A stretch of 64,000 nucleotides of DNA from Elgaria multicarinata webbii. Its lineage: Eukaryota; Chordata; Lepidosauria; Squamata; Anguidae. Both the position numbers and the translations under genes were made by a program. This document shows, piece by piece, positions 54,441 through 64,000 of the stretch (its first letter is position 1; every line of letters begins with the position of its first letter). Where the stretch lies: the NCBI RefSeq assembly GCF_023053635.1, contig NC_086183.1:1557501-1621500 (forward strand), written 5' to 3'. The notes below the pieces were generated by a model. That model was not told where the DNA came from and searched no databases. It saw only the letters and a list, made by a program, of their open reading frames with translations.

Positions 54441-57400
54441 CCCACCTTTTGCCCAATACTGGGCCTCAAACAAGAGGGGAAGCTCAGATTATATGTGTCA
54501 CCATTCTTCTGGCAAGGGTGTTTGACCACCCCCTCTACCCTGGGAGGTAGAGCAATTCATTTGAGCTGCTTAATTCAAACTCTAGAACATGGGAATCAAG
54601 AACACGGCCTCCATGATGGTCCAAAACCACTTTTGTACACAGATGTTCCCCAGACAACTGGTTATGGGGCAGGAATTCCAAACTGAGAAAGGGGGAAGGA
54701 TTCTAAATTCAGTAAGGGGCCTCCAAAAGGTATTTCTGAGATGAGACAGCAGGGGATAAGAGCAAGGTTCAGGTTTAAAGGCCTACCCTTAGAGTAAATT
54801 TAAGATTAAATTTGGAAAAAAAAATTGTTTAAAGCAGCCCTTTTCATTCTGGTTCCTTCCAGATGTTTCAGCTTCAACTCCCGTCAGCCTCAGCCAGCAT
54901 GGCTAATAGCCAGGAATAGTGGGATTTGTTGTCCAAACCATCCGGAGGGCACCAGGTTGGGGCACCTTGGTTTAAAGCATTTTGTCCTGGTTACTGACAT
55001 CGGTGTTACCAAATCGTCATTTCCCCTCCTCCCCCAGCCCTTGTTGTTCAGCAAAGGCATGCCTTGGTCACAGGATAGGCAACGTCTGGCCCTCCAGATG
55101 TTTCTCTTACAACTCTTATCAGCCCTAGTAGCAGAGCTGATGGTGGGTGGTGGGAGTTGTAGTCCAAAAGATCTGGCGTGTTACATGTTGCCCACGCCTG
55201 TGCTCTAGCCTATGTGCTTTCTGCTCCCAGTACTTGATGCATGAGGCCAATGGGCTGGCCAGAGGTACGGGCTACTCCTCTGAGGATCCTTGCCTGTGGT
55301 CCTGAAATGCAGGCGGGGGGACCCTCCCAGTGGAGTCCTGGCTCCACTCCTTGAAATGAGGAACTGCAGGTACCTGTATCCATTCCCTCTCCAGCAGCCC
55401 CTGGAAGCCAGCCAGTGTCCTGCAGTCAGGGTCCAGGATGACCTGGGCGAGGGCTGTCACCAGCAGCGTGGTGTCTGTCCCTTCGGCTCCATGCACCAGG
55501 ACGCAGGCCTCCTCCCTGCAACAGAATGCCCAGGAACGTGGCTGCACTGTGCAGCGGCTGAGGCCCAGCCCCGTTCCCAAGGGGCTGCTCCTAGGCTTCT
55601 CCCCACTCCCCAGAATAATGCGCCTCCTTGGAGCTCTTCTGAGCCAGTGTTGAGCCAGGTGGTTTTTCCAGAGGAAGACACACACACCCATATTTCTCGG
55701 CTGCAGACGTACCTTTCCATGCACTGTGCCGCGAGGCAGGCAGTGCTCAGTGCCTCCTTGACATGGGACAGCCATTTGGAAGCTTCCAGCTTGCTCAGCC
55801 AGCGGTCCATGCTGTGGGGAGGGTCGTTGCAAGACTCCACCAGCTTGATGAAGCTTTCTTGGAGGACACGGCCCCTGCAGCGGCGGAGAGAAGCCCAAAG
55901 GGAGCAGACCTGGTCAAAGAGTCTTACCACTCTGCCCCCCCCCCCCCGGGCCTTTGCTGTCGCCCGGAGCACCCCAGTGACTTTGGTTTTAGAGTGCGAA
56001 AAGTCTGACGTGTATTTTCTGTCTGACTGGAAGGGTGAGTGTGAAGTTCAGAAACTCATTTGTTACTGAAAGCAGGATGCTGGCTGGGGTTGAAAAGTCT
56101 CTGACTTGCAAGATATGTTGCAGGATAAGTAGTGATGCTGTGTCTGAGGCATCAGAGCTGCATTTCGAATGATCTATTCTCTTTCTGGACAAAAGTTGCA
56201 GCACTGGAGGCTGGTGGCTCTGATGCCAGTGGGGTGATAAATCCGCTCCAGGTTTCAGTCAGAACCCTAAAGCAGCTGTCCAAGGTGCAGCGCTTCCACT
56301 GTGTCCAGTGGCCATCTCCGCCCCTTAGGGAAATTCCAAATGTCACAATAAGACCAGTCCTTTAGTAGGGCAACGTTGCAAAGAAGGCAGCGAGCTTTCA
56401 GCTTCCGCAGGCTGGATGTCAAGCAGTCTTTCTAAAGAAAGAAAAGAAAGGGGGGGGACACCTGTCATGGTCCCACCCCCTCCTCCTCCTCCTCCTCCTC
56501 CTTTCTCTGGCTTTATGCTGTGTGTTTTCTCCTTAACGCCCAACATGGTGGAGAATTTTAATGAACTTGAGAGCTTGATCACCTCTTCGTAAGTTCACTG
56601 AGTCCTACTAAAGGACTTACCGTATTGTTTCTTTTGACACTGAAAGGGTCGTTAAATGGGAGGTAACCTCAGAATGAGAGGAATATAAAGTTTTCTGGAC
56701 AAAAGTGTTTTCTGCCTTTAAAAATGTGAATGGGATTATTTTTCCTGCCTGGCTACAAGGTGAAAACGTGTGTATGCACCTTGGAGAGCTCCTTTAGAGT
56801 TCTGACTGAAACCCAGGGTGGATTCGCTGCCCCACTGACATGGGAGCCACCAGCCTCCACTGTGTCTGTGTGCAGGAACATAAGGGAGCTGCCTTTGGCC
56901 ATGTCAGAGCAGGGCGCTTCCTTTCCTTTCCTTTCCTTTCCTTTCCTTTCCTTTCCTTTCCTTTCCTTTCCTTTCCGGCCCTAGTGGGAGGTGCTGAAGA
57001 TTGAGCCCAAGACCTCCTGCATGCGCAAGTGAGCAAAACCGCTGAACTGCAGCCCTTCCCTAAAGGAGCTAGACTCTTGAAGCACCCACTGCTGCTGCTG
57101 CTGCCGCTGCCGCTGCTCGTAGTTAATGCTGTGATGTGGTAAAGATTTTCTTATCTAGAAGATTACGACGGGGTGAAGTGTGAACAGATGTGATCTTACG
57201 ATGAGGCCAGGTTGAGGCGGCTGCCTCAAAGGCCAGAGACTTGGGGCTGCTGTTAAGGGCAGCGGTTCTCCTGAACAAGCTCCACCACTGAAATGAGCAG
57301 GAGAGATGACAGAGCACAGGAGGGTTTGCACTGGAGCTCTTCCTGCTGAGTTGTGGGTTCGAAACCTGCACATTTCTTCAGTCTCTCCCCATACTTTTCT

Positions 57401-57651
57401 GGTTTCCAGACCTTGCACAATCATGCATGCAAACATACACTTTTTTGTTAAAACACCTGAAGATTTTCTTTTTGCATTCTCAGGGTCTTGTATTCTTCAT
57501 GCTTTCAAAAAACAAAACAAAAACACCCTGCACAAAGAAACACTAAATTCTGGGTTCTGCCATTTTAGCTCATTGAATACTTAATATTTGTACATTTTCA
57601 AAATCAAAATCCAACCTAGTTGGAATCCTTACAGGAATGCTGTAATGTAAG

Positions 57652-57689
<38 letters not shown>

Positions 57690-59423
57690 ATTATTATTAT
57701 CATTCCCATATGCAGATGGGGTGACTGAGGCTGAGAGTGAGAGAAAGGTTTGTCTAAGACCACCTGGACGGTTTGTGAGAGAGGTGAGATTAGAACAGGA
57801 CACTTCCTGATTCACAGCTCTTTCTCTTTGACAGGCTGCTGCAAAGTACTATCGTTCTGCCTTTGCCAGGCCCTGAGAGGAACAAGGTTGGCACAGCCCT
57901 ATTCCTTGATGCTCTGCACGCTTACCTGCAGAGAGTTCTCCTGGGAGATTAAGGCCTAGGAACATCCGTTTTTTCACCAAAGGAAAACAGAAATTCTGAA
58001 TTCTCTGTCCAATACTAAATTCGTCACTTATGTGAGAGCCATCTTTTTACTTATTCATTCATTCATTCATTCATTATTTAAATGTATGTCCCGCCCTTTG
58101 CCTTACAGTCCTAGGGCAGAGTACACAAATATCAATAAAACCATATAAAACAACTTAAAACCTTCATTCAGGTCATAACCCCAAAGCTTCAGCCACTTCC
58201 AAAGGCCAAAGTATAAAAATGCATCTTGACTGACAGTGATGACATGCACACAATGAAAGCTCCAGAAGCACCTCAGGGTGGAGGGAATTCCACAACCTCG
58301 GGGCCACCACAGGGAAGGGCTTTTCACACACCACACCGATCTTAACACCTGGGCCCGAGATGCTCACATTTGGGACCCAAGATGTTTTGGGCTTTTTATG
58401 TTCACATGGCACCTTGAAGGGAGCTTGGAATCAAATTGGCAACCAATGCAGGCGTTTCAGAACTGGGGTGATCCGCGTCATACCAGTGCTGCAGCTGGCA
58501 CACCCGCCAAACCTGAAAACACACTTTTAGCCACCAAGGTGTGAATGTCTCCACTACAAGCTTACATTAGCTTTCATACTAGTTTTAATTGTGGTACTGA
58601 GCATAGTTTGGTGAGAATATTTGAGAGTTCCTCAACAGATCATGCCTCCCCCTCTTCTCCCCCCCCCCCGCACTTCCCTGGGTTGAGGAGATTATTTTTT
58701 TTAATGTAATTTAAAAATCAAAACTACACAAAAAAGCTTGTCTTCAGTTAGAGTTCTAGCACTGATATATGGATGAATTTGTTCTTCCAAAAGAGAATGG
58801 TGCTCATTTTCCAATACACTTGTTTGTAATTTAGAGCAAGTCCTTTTGTTGAACATTCGTTTTGATACAAAGGCAATTGTCCATATCGCAGGATGATCTG
58901 AGAATGAGGGAGCTACAATTTCCCCCTTGGAGGCTGCTACACATGTTTTTACAGCAGTAAGCAAATTTATTGCCATCTCTAGATTGGCATCTGCAAGATA
59001 ACCAGGCCATGCCCGCCTAGGACCTTATGGAATTGCATAACAATCAGCAACAATTTTATATCACAGAACATGCTCCCAAACCCCTGTTGAAAATGTTTTG
59101 CATTACAATTCCAGCAAATATCTTGTTTGGTTATAGATACAACTTAATCTCTGAGGGGTTAGATACAACTGCAACTGTATTTTTTTAAAAAAAATATCGA
59201 TTTGAAAGAAAAAAGATATTTCTCTGGTATCTTGGGAAATGTAATTTTCTCATTAATCCTTCTTATACTAAATTAAAACAAATGAGCTCCACATCACAAC
59301 CACATGCAATTAAAACACAAACACACACACACACACATAAATTTTTAAAAGAAAAAGGATGAGAATAAGGGAAGAAATACACTTTGGGGGGGATTATTCT
59401 CCTCGTCCTTTTTCTTTTAAAAA

Positions 59424-59457
<34 letters not shown>

Positions 59458-62400
59458 AATTGCATGTGGTTGTGATGTGGAGCTCATTTGTTTCAATGCA
59501 TTTCTGTCTGTGGCCGTTGGGGGCAAGTGCTTGCTCACCTCTCCAGAGACCGGTGCAATCGCTTCCAGCAGGGGTAGGAGCTTCGGTGCTCCATGCCCCC
59601 CCCCATCATCTGGGCCTGTTTAGCTGCCTGCTTCGACCTGGTGTCCAGGATGAAGCCACGGTCTCCTCCCTCCAGCACGGTGCTCAGCAGCTGCTCATCC
59701 TCTGTGCAGCGCTTCCGGTTGGGCCCCACCAGTGGCTGGCTGCTGCGCAGCATCACCTGCCAAAGTAAGACGAGAAGGGCATATGGGGAAGGGGATGAGG
59801 ACCTCGGCAGCACTTGGGCAGTCCCTCCCTGCTGCTCTCCGGTCCTGTGGTAGCCAGTTCAAATCCCCATGGAGCTACTGCCAGAAGGCCCGGGAGACTA
59901 GACTTCAAACATCTGCTTTTGGGAAAGGGCTGCAGCACGGCATCTGCTTTACCAGCAGAAGGTTCAGTCCCAGCATCTCCAGGTAGGACACCAGGCAAGA
60001 CCTCTGCTTGAGAACCTGCAGGCCAGCTGCCAGATGGACCCATCTGATTCTGTATAAGGCAGCTTCCTAACATAATTACATGAAAGGGAATATCCTGTAG
60101 AAATGATGCAACATAATCATTTTGCTTATTTTCTTATCTTGCATAATTCCTGCTCTGAAAATCAATGCATAAATTTGGCAAGTGCATTCTGTGTTGCTCA
60201 GTTATTTTTGCATAACTTATTCTTCACTCATAGGAGCTAGAAATTTTGCTTTGAAAAATGGAAGCTGAGAAGTTTCAAACATTATGTGCTTGCACCACGT
60301 CACCCTGATAGGATTGCAGCACGATGCACAACCCTGCTCTTGTATAAGAACGTAAGAAGAGCTGTGCTGGATCAGACCAAGGTCTGTTTTTTCCAGCATT
60401 CTGTCCAGCTGCCCATGGGAAACCCACAAGCAGTACATGAGCACAACAGCACCCTCCTGCCCATGTTCCCCAGCAGCAGGTGTACATAGGCAGTATGCCT
60501 CTGATACTGGAGGTAGCATGTAGCCATTCTCCACCAGGATTTGTCCAGTCCCCTTTTAAAGCCATCCAAATTGGTGGGTGGCCATCACTACATCTCATGG
60601 AAGTGAATTTCAAGGTTTAAGTATATACTGTGTGAAGAAGCCGTTCCTTTTATCTGCCCTGAATCTCCCACCAATCAGCTTCACGCGATGAGCCCTTTGG
60701 GGTCTAGTATTATGAGAGAGGGAGAAAAATGTCTCCTTATTCACATTCTCCACACCAGGCATAGTTCTGTACACTTCATAGAATCATAGAATATTATAGT
60801 TGGAAGGGGCCTATAAGGCCATTGAGTCCAACCCCCTGCTCAATGCATCTCTCCCCTTACTCGCCTCTTTTCTAAGCTGAACAGTCCCAGATGCTGTAAC
60901 CTTTCCTTGTAGGGGAGATGCTTCAGCCCTTCAATCATTTTAATTGCCCCTTTCTGCACTTCTTTTTTTCAACTCTTCAATATTCTTTTTTTAGGTCCAG
61001 TATTCCAAGTGTAGTCACACCATAGATTTGTCTAATCCATTTTCTAATTATGCCTAACATGGAATTTGTCCTTTTCGCAGCAGCCACACATGGAGTCAAC
61101 ATTTTCATCCAAATGTCCACCACAACCCCAAGATCTCTTTCTTGGTCAGTCACTGTTAGCTCAGATCCCATCAGCAAATGTGTGGATTTGGGATTTCCCA
61201 TCCACACCAACTGTACATAGCATTACACTTCCTTACATTGAACTGCATTTGCTATCTTAATGCCCTTTCTCCCAGTTTGAAGAGATCCTTTTGGAGCTCT
61301 TCTCAATCCCTTTTTAATGACACCCAGTATTTTATTTATTTATTTATTTATTTATACCACCCAATAGCTGAAGCTCTCTGGGTGGTTCACAGAAATTTGG
61401 TGTTATTAACAAACTTGGCCACCTCACTGCTCACTCCTAATTCCAGATCATTCATGCACAAGTTGAAAAGCATTGATTCCAATACAGATCCCTGTGGGAC
61501 CCCACAGTTTACATCTCTCCATCAGGAGAATTTACCATTTATTCCTACTCTTTGCTTTCTGCTCTGTAACCTCTCCTCTTACTCCATAACTGCTAATTTT
61601 GCTTGGGAGTCTTTGGTGAGTGACTTTACAAAGGCCTTTTGGAAGTCCAAGTAAACAATGTCTACCAGATCACCCCTGTCCACATGTTCCTTGACACTCT
61701 CAATGGGTTCTAAAAGTAGTGTGACAGGACTTACCTTTGCAGAAGCCATGTTGATTCTTTTTCAGCAGGCCTTGCCCTTCTATATGCCTACTAATTGTAC
61801 CTTTAATAATGCTTTCAACTAATTTACTAGGAACAGATGGTAAGCTAACTGGCCTGTAATTTCCTGGATCACTTTTTAAAAATTGGTCATTCTCCAATTC
61901 TCTGGTACAGAGGTTGATCTTATGGACATGTTACATATTTTTGTGAGAAGACCTACAATTTCACATTTGAGTTCTTTAAGAACTTTAGGATGGATGCCAT
62001 CTGGTCCTGGTGATTTATTAACTTTCAGTTTGTAAAAGGTTAAGAACTTAATTTTTTGTTTCAGCTCCTCAGTTCCTTAAACTCCCTTCCTGAAAACAGC
62101 AGTTCAAATGCAGGTATCTGTCCTACATCTTCTGCAGTGAAAACAGATGAAAATAATTAATTCAGCTTCTCTGCAATCCCTTTATATTCCTTTAGTACTC
62201 CTTTGACTCTGTTGTCATCCAACGGCCTTCCTAGCTGGTTTTCCGCTTCTGATAAATTTAAATAATTCTTTAATGTTGACATTGGTATTGTTAGCGATAT
62301 GTTCCTCAAAATGCTTTTATGCATCTCTTATTACCTGCTTGCATCTCCTTCATGCAAACTTGTGCTGCCTTTTGTTTTCCTCATTTGGGCAAGATTTTCA

Positions 62401-63833
62401 TTTTCTGAAAGAAGTGGTTTTTTTCTCTAATAGCTTGTTTGACTCTGCTCATTAACCATGCTGGTGATCTCTTGGACTTGGTGCTACCTGTGTTTTAAAC
62501 ATTTTAGCTAAGCTTCTATTATTACATTTTTTAGTAACTGCCAAGCATTTTGAAGGGATTTAGCCTTCTTGATGCCCACTTTCAACTTCCTTTTTACCAG
62601 TTCCCTCAGGTTTCCTATTTTGAAGCCAACTGTGACTCTGTTGGATTTCCTTGGCAATTTTCCACTTAAACATATATTAAATTTGATAGCACTGTGATCA
62701 TCGTTTCAATTGGTTCAACAACACTCAGGCCGTTTCTACACCTGCCTTTATTCCAGGGATCATCCCTGTGCATGCAAATGGTACACAGGGGATCCTGGGA
62801 GCAGGCAGGGATGATCTCTCCATTTTCCTGGGATAATCGTTAGGTGCAGAAAGGGCCTTACATTTCCTAACAGTTCCTGGGCAGCACCACATAGAATTAA
62901 ATCCAGGGTTGGTTCCATGATCAGCTGTCTACCTTTAGAATAGCATACACACAATATGTTTTCAGAGGCATTGTTGCCCCGGTACACTTATTTGGTGGTG
63001 GTAGAGTTTCTGACCTGCAATAGTGTCTTGTCAAAGTGTTGTTGTTGTTTTTGAAGCACTACAGCAATCTGGAGACCACAGAAGGATGTAGGAAAATATG
63101 AGTTTGTTATCCATGCCTAAGGAGGCATGAAGAAGGATGCAGGCAAGCAAACAAGGAAATGAGAAATTAGCTGGACTCACAGTCCCATTCTTTTTGTGGT
63201 AATAGCTGAGGACAGGAAACCGTCTCCCTTGGCGGAAGTGGGCGCTTTTCCTCAGGGCTGCATCATCCACTGTGGCCGGCACAATGGCAGCTGGAGGATA
63301 ACTGGAACAGGCTCCAAAATCTTTGTTGACATAGCTGAGCCTCCAGGCACCTGTCTGGGAAGTGGGTTCAACATCAGACTTGGTTTCCTGTAGCCTTTAC
63401 AGGACAAGGAAATGGGTCAGGTCATGTGCTGACTCTTAGGTGGGATTGTTTGCTCTGCTAGGAGGGGAAAGGAGGCCTTGGTTAAACTTGGTCTTTTGAG
63501 GCACAATCCTGGCCTGTGTCCTGCCATTAACTTGTAGACCACTTGAGCTGTTGAAGAGGTATTTGTGCAATGGAGGCAGAGAGTGGGGATGCCATTAACT
63601 TGGGAAGATGGGGAAGAGAATGAGTGGGGGAATTTGCAGCCACGCTCACACACACACACACCCCCTTTCCTTGCCTCTGCAAATGTACAGGCCTCACTGC
63701 TACTCACATCTGAAGCTAGTTGCTGGTAGTACTGCTCAAGTATGTGAAGCTGCCACCCATTTTCCAACTTCATGCTTTGGGGTCTGTAGAAGAAGGGGTA
63801 CATCATCATCACCGATTCCACGGAGGAGAGGGC
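48589..63833 (-). CDS. Myotubularin-related protein 9-like, C-terminal 448 residues
   Basis: Eight exons on the minus strand, phases matching: 63708-63833, 63181-63354, 59539-59756, 55713-55874, 55374-55515, 54005-54225, 49560-49705 and 48589-48746 (stop TAA). The product follows MTMR9 closely: [102 protein letters not shown] and [15 protein letters not shown]. The phosphatase loop reads HGAEGTDTT where active myotubularins have HCxxGxDR, so the catalytic Cys and Arg are gone: a pseudophosphatase, as MTMR9 is. Known MTMR9 partners are MTMR6-8. The PH-GRAM exons (about 95 residues) lie beyond the right edge. After YLDEA the tail is short and lacks MTMR9's coiled coil. The place and orientation match human MTMR9LP, a pseudogene; here all visible exons are open. 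Confidence 0.93.
49706..50650 (-). other. Intron between MTMR9-like exons, 3'-side part
   Basis: Unassigned apart from an old L2-like scrap near 50490-50650 (plus strand, resembling a C-terminal LINE segment) with a C-run at about 50626-50638. Confidence 0.4.
50655..52560 (+). mobile_element. L2-like LINE family 1, reverse transcriptase half
   Basis: The open frame 50911-51789 shows [57 protein letters not shown] and [10 protein letters not shown]. It is followed after a TAG by the C-terminus (51796-52236: [28 protein letters not shown]). There is a frame break near 50940 and stops near 51787, 52036 and 52234. The 3' UTR ends with the hairpin 52489-52519 and an AATAAATAC-type tail. The 5' part (endonuclease) is missing. 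Lies in an MTMR9-like intron, antisense to it. Confidence 0.9.
52561..52795 (+). mobile_element. Second L2-like family 1 3' end
   Basis: A further ~230-base 3' end follows directly, with its own copy of the hairpin (52740-52770, one arm slightly changed) and tail. Confidence 0.8.
53090..54000. other. Unassigned intron sequence
   Basis: No gene or known repeat seen between the LINE tails and the exon at 54005. Confidence 0.3.
54383..54440. repeat. (ATT)n microsatellite
   Basis: Pure ATT triplets for about 57 bases. Confidence 0.95.
54835..54975. mobile_element. Foldback MITE
   Basis: CAGATGTTTCAGCTTCAACT and AGTGGGATTTGTTGTCC lie around CAGCCAGCATGGCTAAT; same family as 4960-5092. Confidence 0.6.
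55070..55200. mobile_element. Foldback MITE
   Basis: GGCAACGTCTGGCCCTCCAG and its diverged mirror ending GTTGCCCACGCC; the inner GGGAGTTGTAGTCC is typical of the family. Confidence 0.6.
56199..56292 (-). repeat. Dispersed ~85-base repeat, copy C (inverted)
   Basis: Reverse complement of the core in copies A, B and D, with GCAGC-type flanks on both sides. Confidence 0.7.
56776..56862 (+). repeat. Dispersed ~85-base repeat, copy D
   Basis: Core nearly identical to copy B; only about 500 bases from copy C, in the opposite orientation. Confidence 0.7.
56922..56976. repeat. (CCTTT)n microsatellite
   Basis: About eleven CTTTC units, inside what looks like a damaged SINE (56865-57050). Confidence 0.95.
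57651..57702. repeat. (GTT)n/(ATT)n microsatellite
   Basis: About 38 bases of GTT followed by ATT triplets. Confidence 0.95.
58045..58545 (-). mobile_element. Old L2-like fragment
   Basis: Starts with (CATT)n at 58050-58075, then a LINE-type phrase GTCCCGCCCTTTGCC and degraded coding sequence on the minus strand (GGIPSTL, FHCVHV type). Similar in style to 20060-20470. Confidence 0.5.
58670..59262. other. Unassigned intron sequence
   Basis: AT-rich, no repeat family or exon recognised. Confidence 0.3.
59272..59496. repeat. Long inverted repeat with CA/GT core
   Basis: The left arm (about 59275-59370) and right arm (about 59396-59492) are reverse complements: ACAAATGAGCTCCACATCAC on the left, GTGATGTGGAGCTCATTTGT on the right. 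About 25 bases of loop separate them. The arms differ mainly in the CA/GT count and a few bases near the loop. Confidence 0.9.
59925..60075 (+). mobile_element. tRNA-derived SINE
   Basis: Contains GCAGAAGGTTCAGTCCC (B-box-like), AGCATCTCCAGGTAGG and the end CTGTATAAGGCAGCTTCC, the same family as fragments at 32485 and 48055. Confidence 0.65.
60330..60640. mobile_element. Old interspersed repeat
   Basis: AAGAACGTAAGAAGAGCTGT followed by GCTGGATCAGACCAAGGTC resembles 7625-7690. Probably a CR1- or SINE-related old repeat. Confidence 0.45.
60778..62960 (-). mobile_element. Old CR1 LINE, diverged
   Basis: The minus strand carries CR1 ORF2 in fragments: the tail (AGAATCATAGAATATTATAG on plus reads as CR1 octamers), [11 protein letters not shown], and [20 protein letters not shown] with [12 protein letters not shown]. 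The order follows the young copy at 27158-30533, but the sequence differs widely and there are many stops. It is interrupted at 61328-61395. Confidence 0.8.
61328..61395 (-). mobile_element. L2-like family 1 tail inserted in the old CR1
   Basis: (TTTA)n followed by the hairpin in variant form: the stem reads ACCACCCA/TGGGTGGT instead of ACCGCCCA/TGGGCGGT. Confidence 0.85.
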
Positions 63834-64000
63834 CTGTTGGAAAGAAGGACAGCGCATCATCTCAGCATCAGCTAAGGCCTTGCCCAGACCAATGGTGGCT
63901 TCCTACACTCCCAGGAACACAGGATTTCTCTGTCAGGACTCTTTACCTGACTGCAGGTAGCTGCTGCTGTGCCTGCCCTGGTTCGTGCTGGTCTTACGCA

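Noticed and set aside
55272-56069. Long plus- and minus-strand frames around 55.3-56.1 kb as independent genes.
   Set aside because: Two MTMR9-like exons (55374-55515 and 55713-55874) with splice sites explain the coding signal; the plus-strand frames are shadows.

Overview
The window is vertebrate nuclear DNA and almost certainly from a squamate reptile. It holds a BovB (RTE) LINE, abundant CR1 LINEs whose ORF1 carries an SGNH-esterase domain, two L2-like LINE families, tRNA-derived SINEs and small hairpin MITEs. It also holds the gene block DCDC2B - TMEM234 - EIF3I - MTMR9-like, in the order and orientation I recall for human chromosome 1p35. No bacterial features were seen. Exons were found by reading splice sites by eye and checking that codon phase carries across every intron.

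Layout. 1-7.2 kb: the 5' half of a CR1 on the minus strand, a SINE, old CR1 pieces, hairpin MITEs and an L2-like LINE. 7.2-19.3 kb (plus): the last four exons of a doublecortin-domain gene, probably DCDC2B. Its 10.7 kb intron is filled by a fossil element with long terminal inverted repeats, itself split by a CR1 (which carries an L2 tail) and by a nearly complete second L2-type LINE. 20.8-23.8 kb: BovB and a second BovB 3' end. 24.0-33.65 kb (minus): complete TMEM234 in five exons, with an hAT transposon in one intron and a CR1 with an open 965-codon ORF2 in another. 33.65-34.42 kb: a shared divergent promoter rich in ETS-type sites. 34.42-47.47 kb (plus): complete EIF3I in 11 exons (325 aa). 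48.59-63.83 kb (minus): the last eight exons of an MTMR9-like pseudophosphatase, running tail to tail with EIF3I; its first exons lie beyond the right edge.

How the parts relate. The host genes act in translation initiation (EIF3I), as a membrane protein (TMEM234), as a microtubule-binding doublecortin protein (DCDC2B) and in phosphoinositide regulation (MTMR9-like). They form a block, not an operon. Most of the remaining sequence is transposable elements, several nested two or three deep. The observations most worth a second look are the unassigned long-inverted-repeat element, the paired 3'-terminal stem-loops of both L2 families (one with apparent covariation), an LTR-like fossil 20 bases from an EIF3I splice donor, and an MTMR9-like gene that is intact over the visible part although it survives in human only as a pseudogene.
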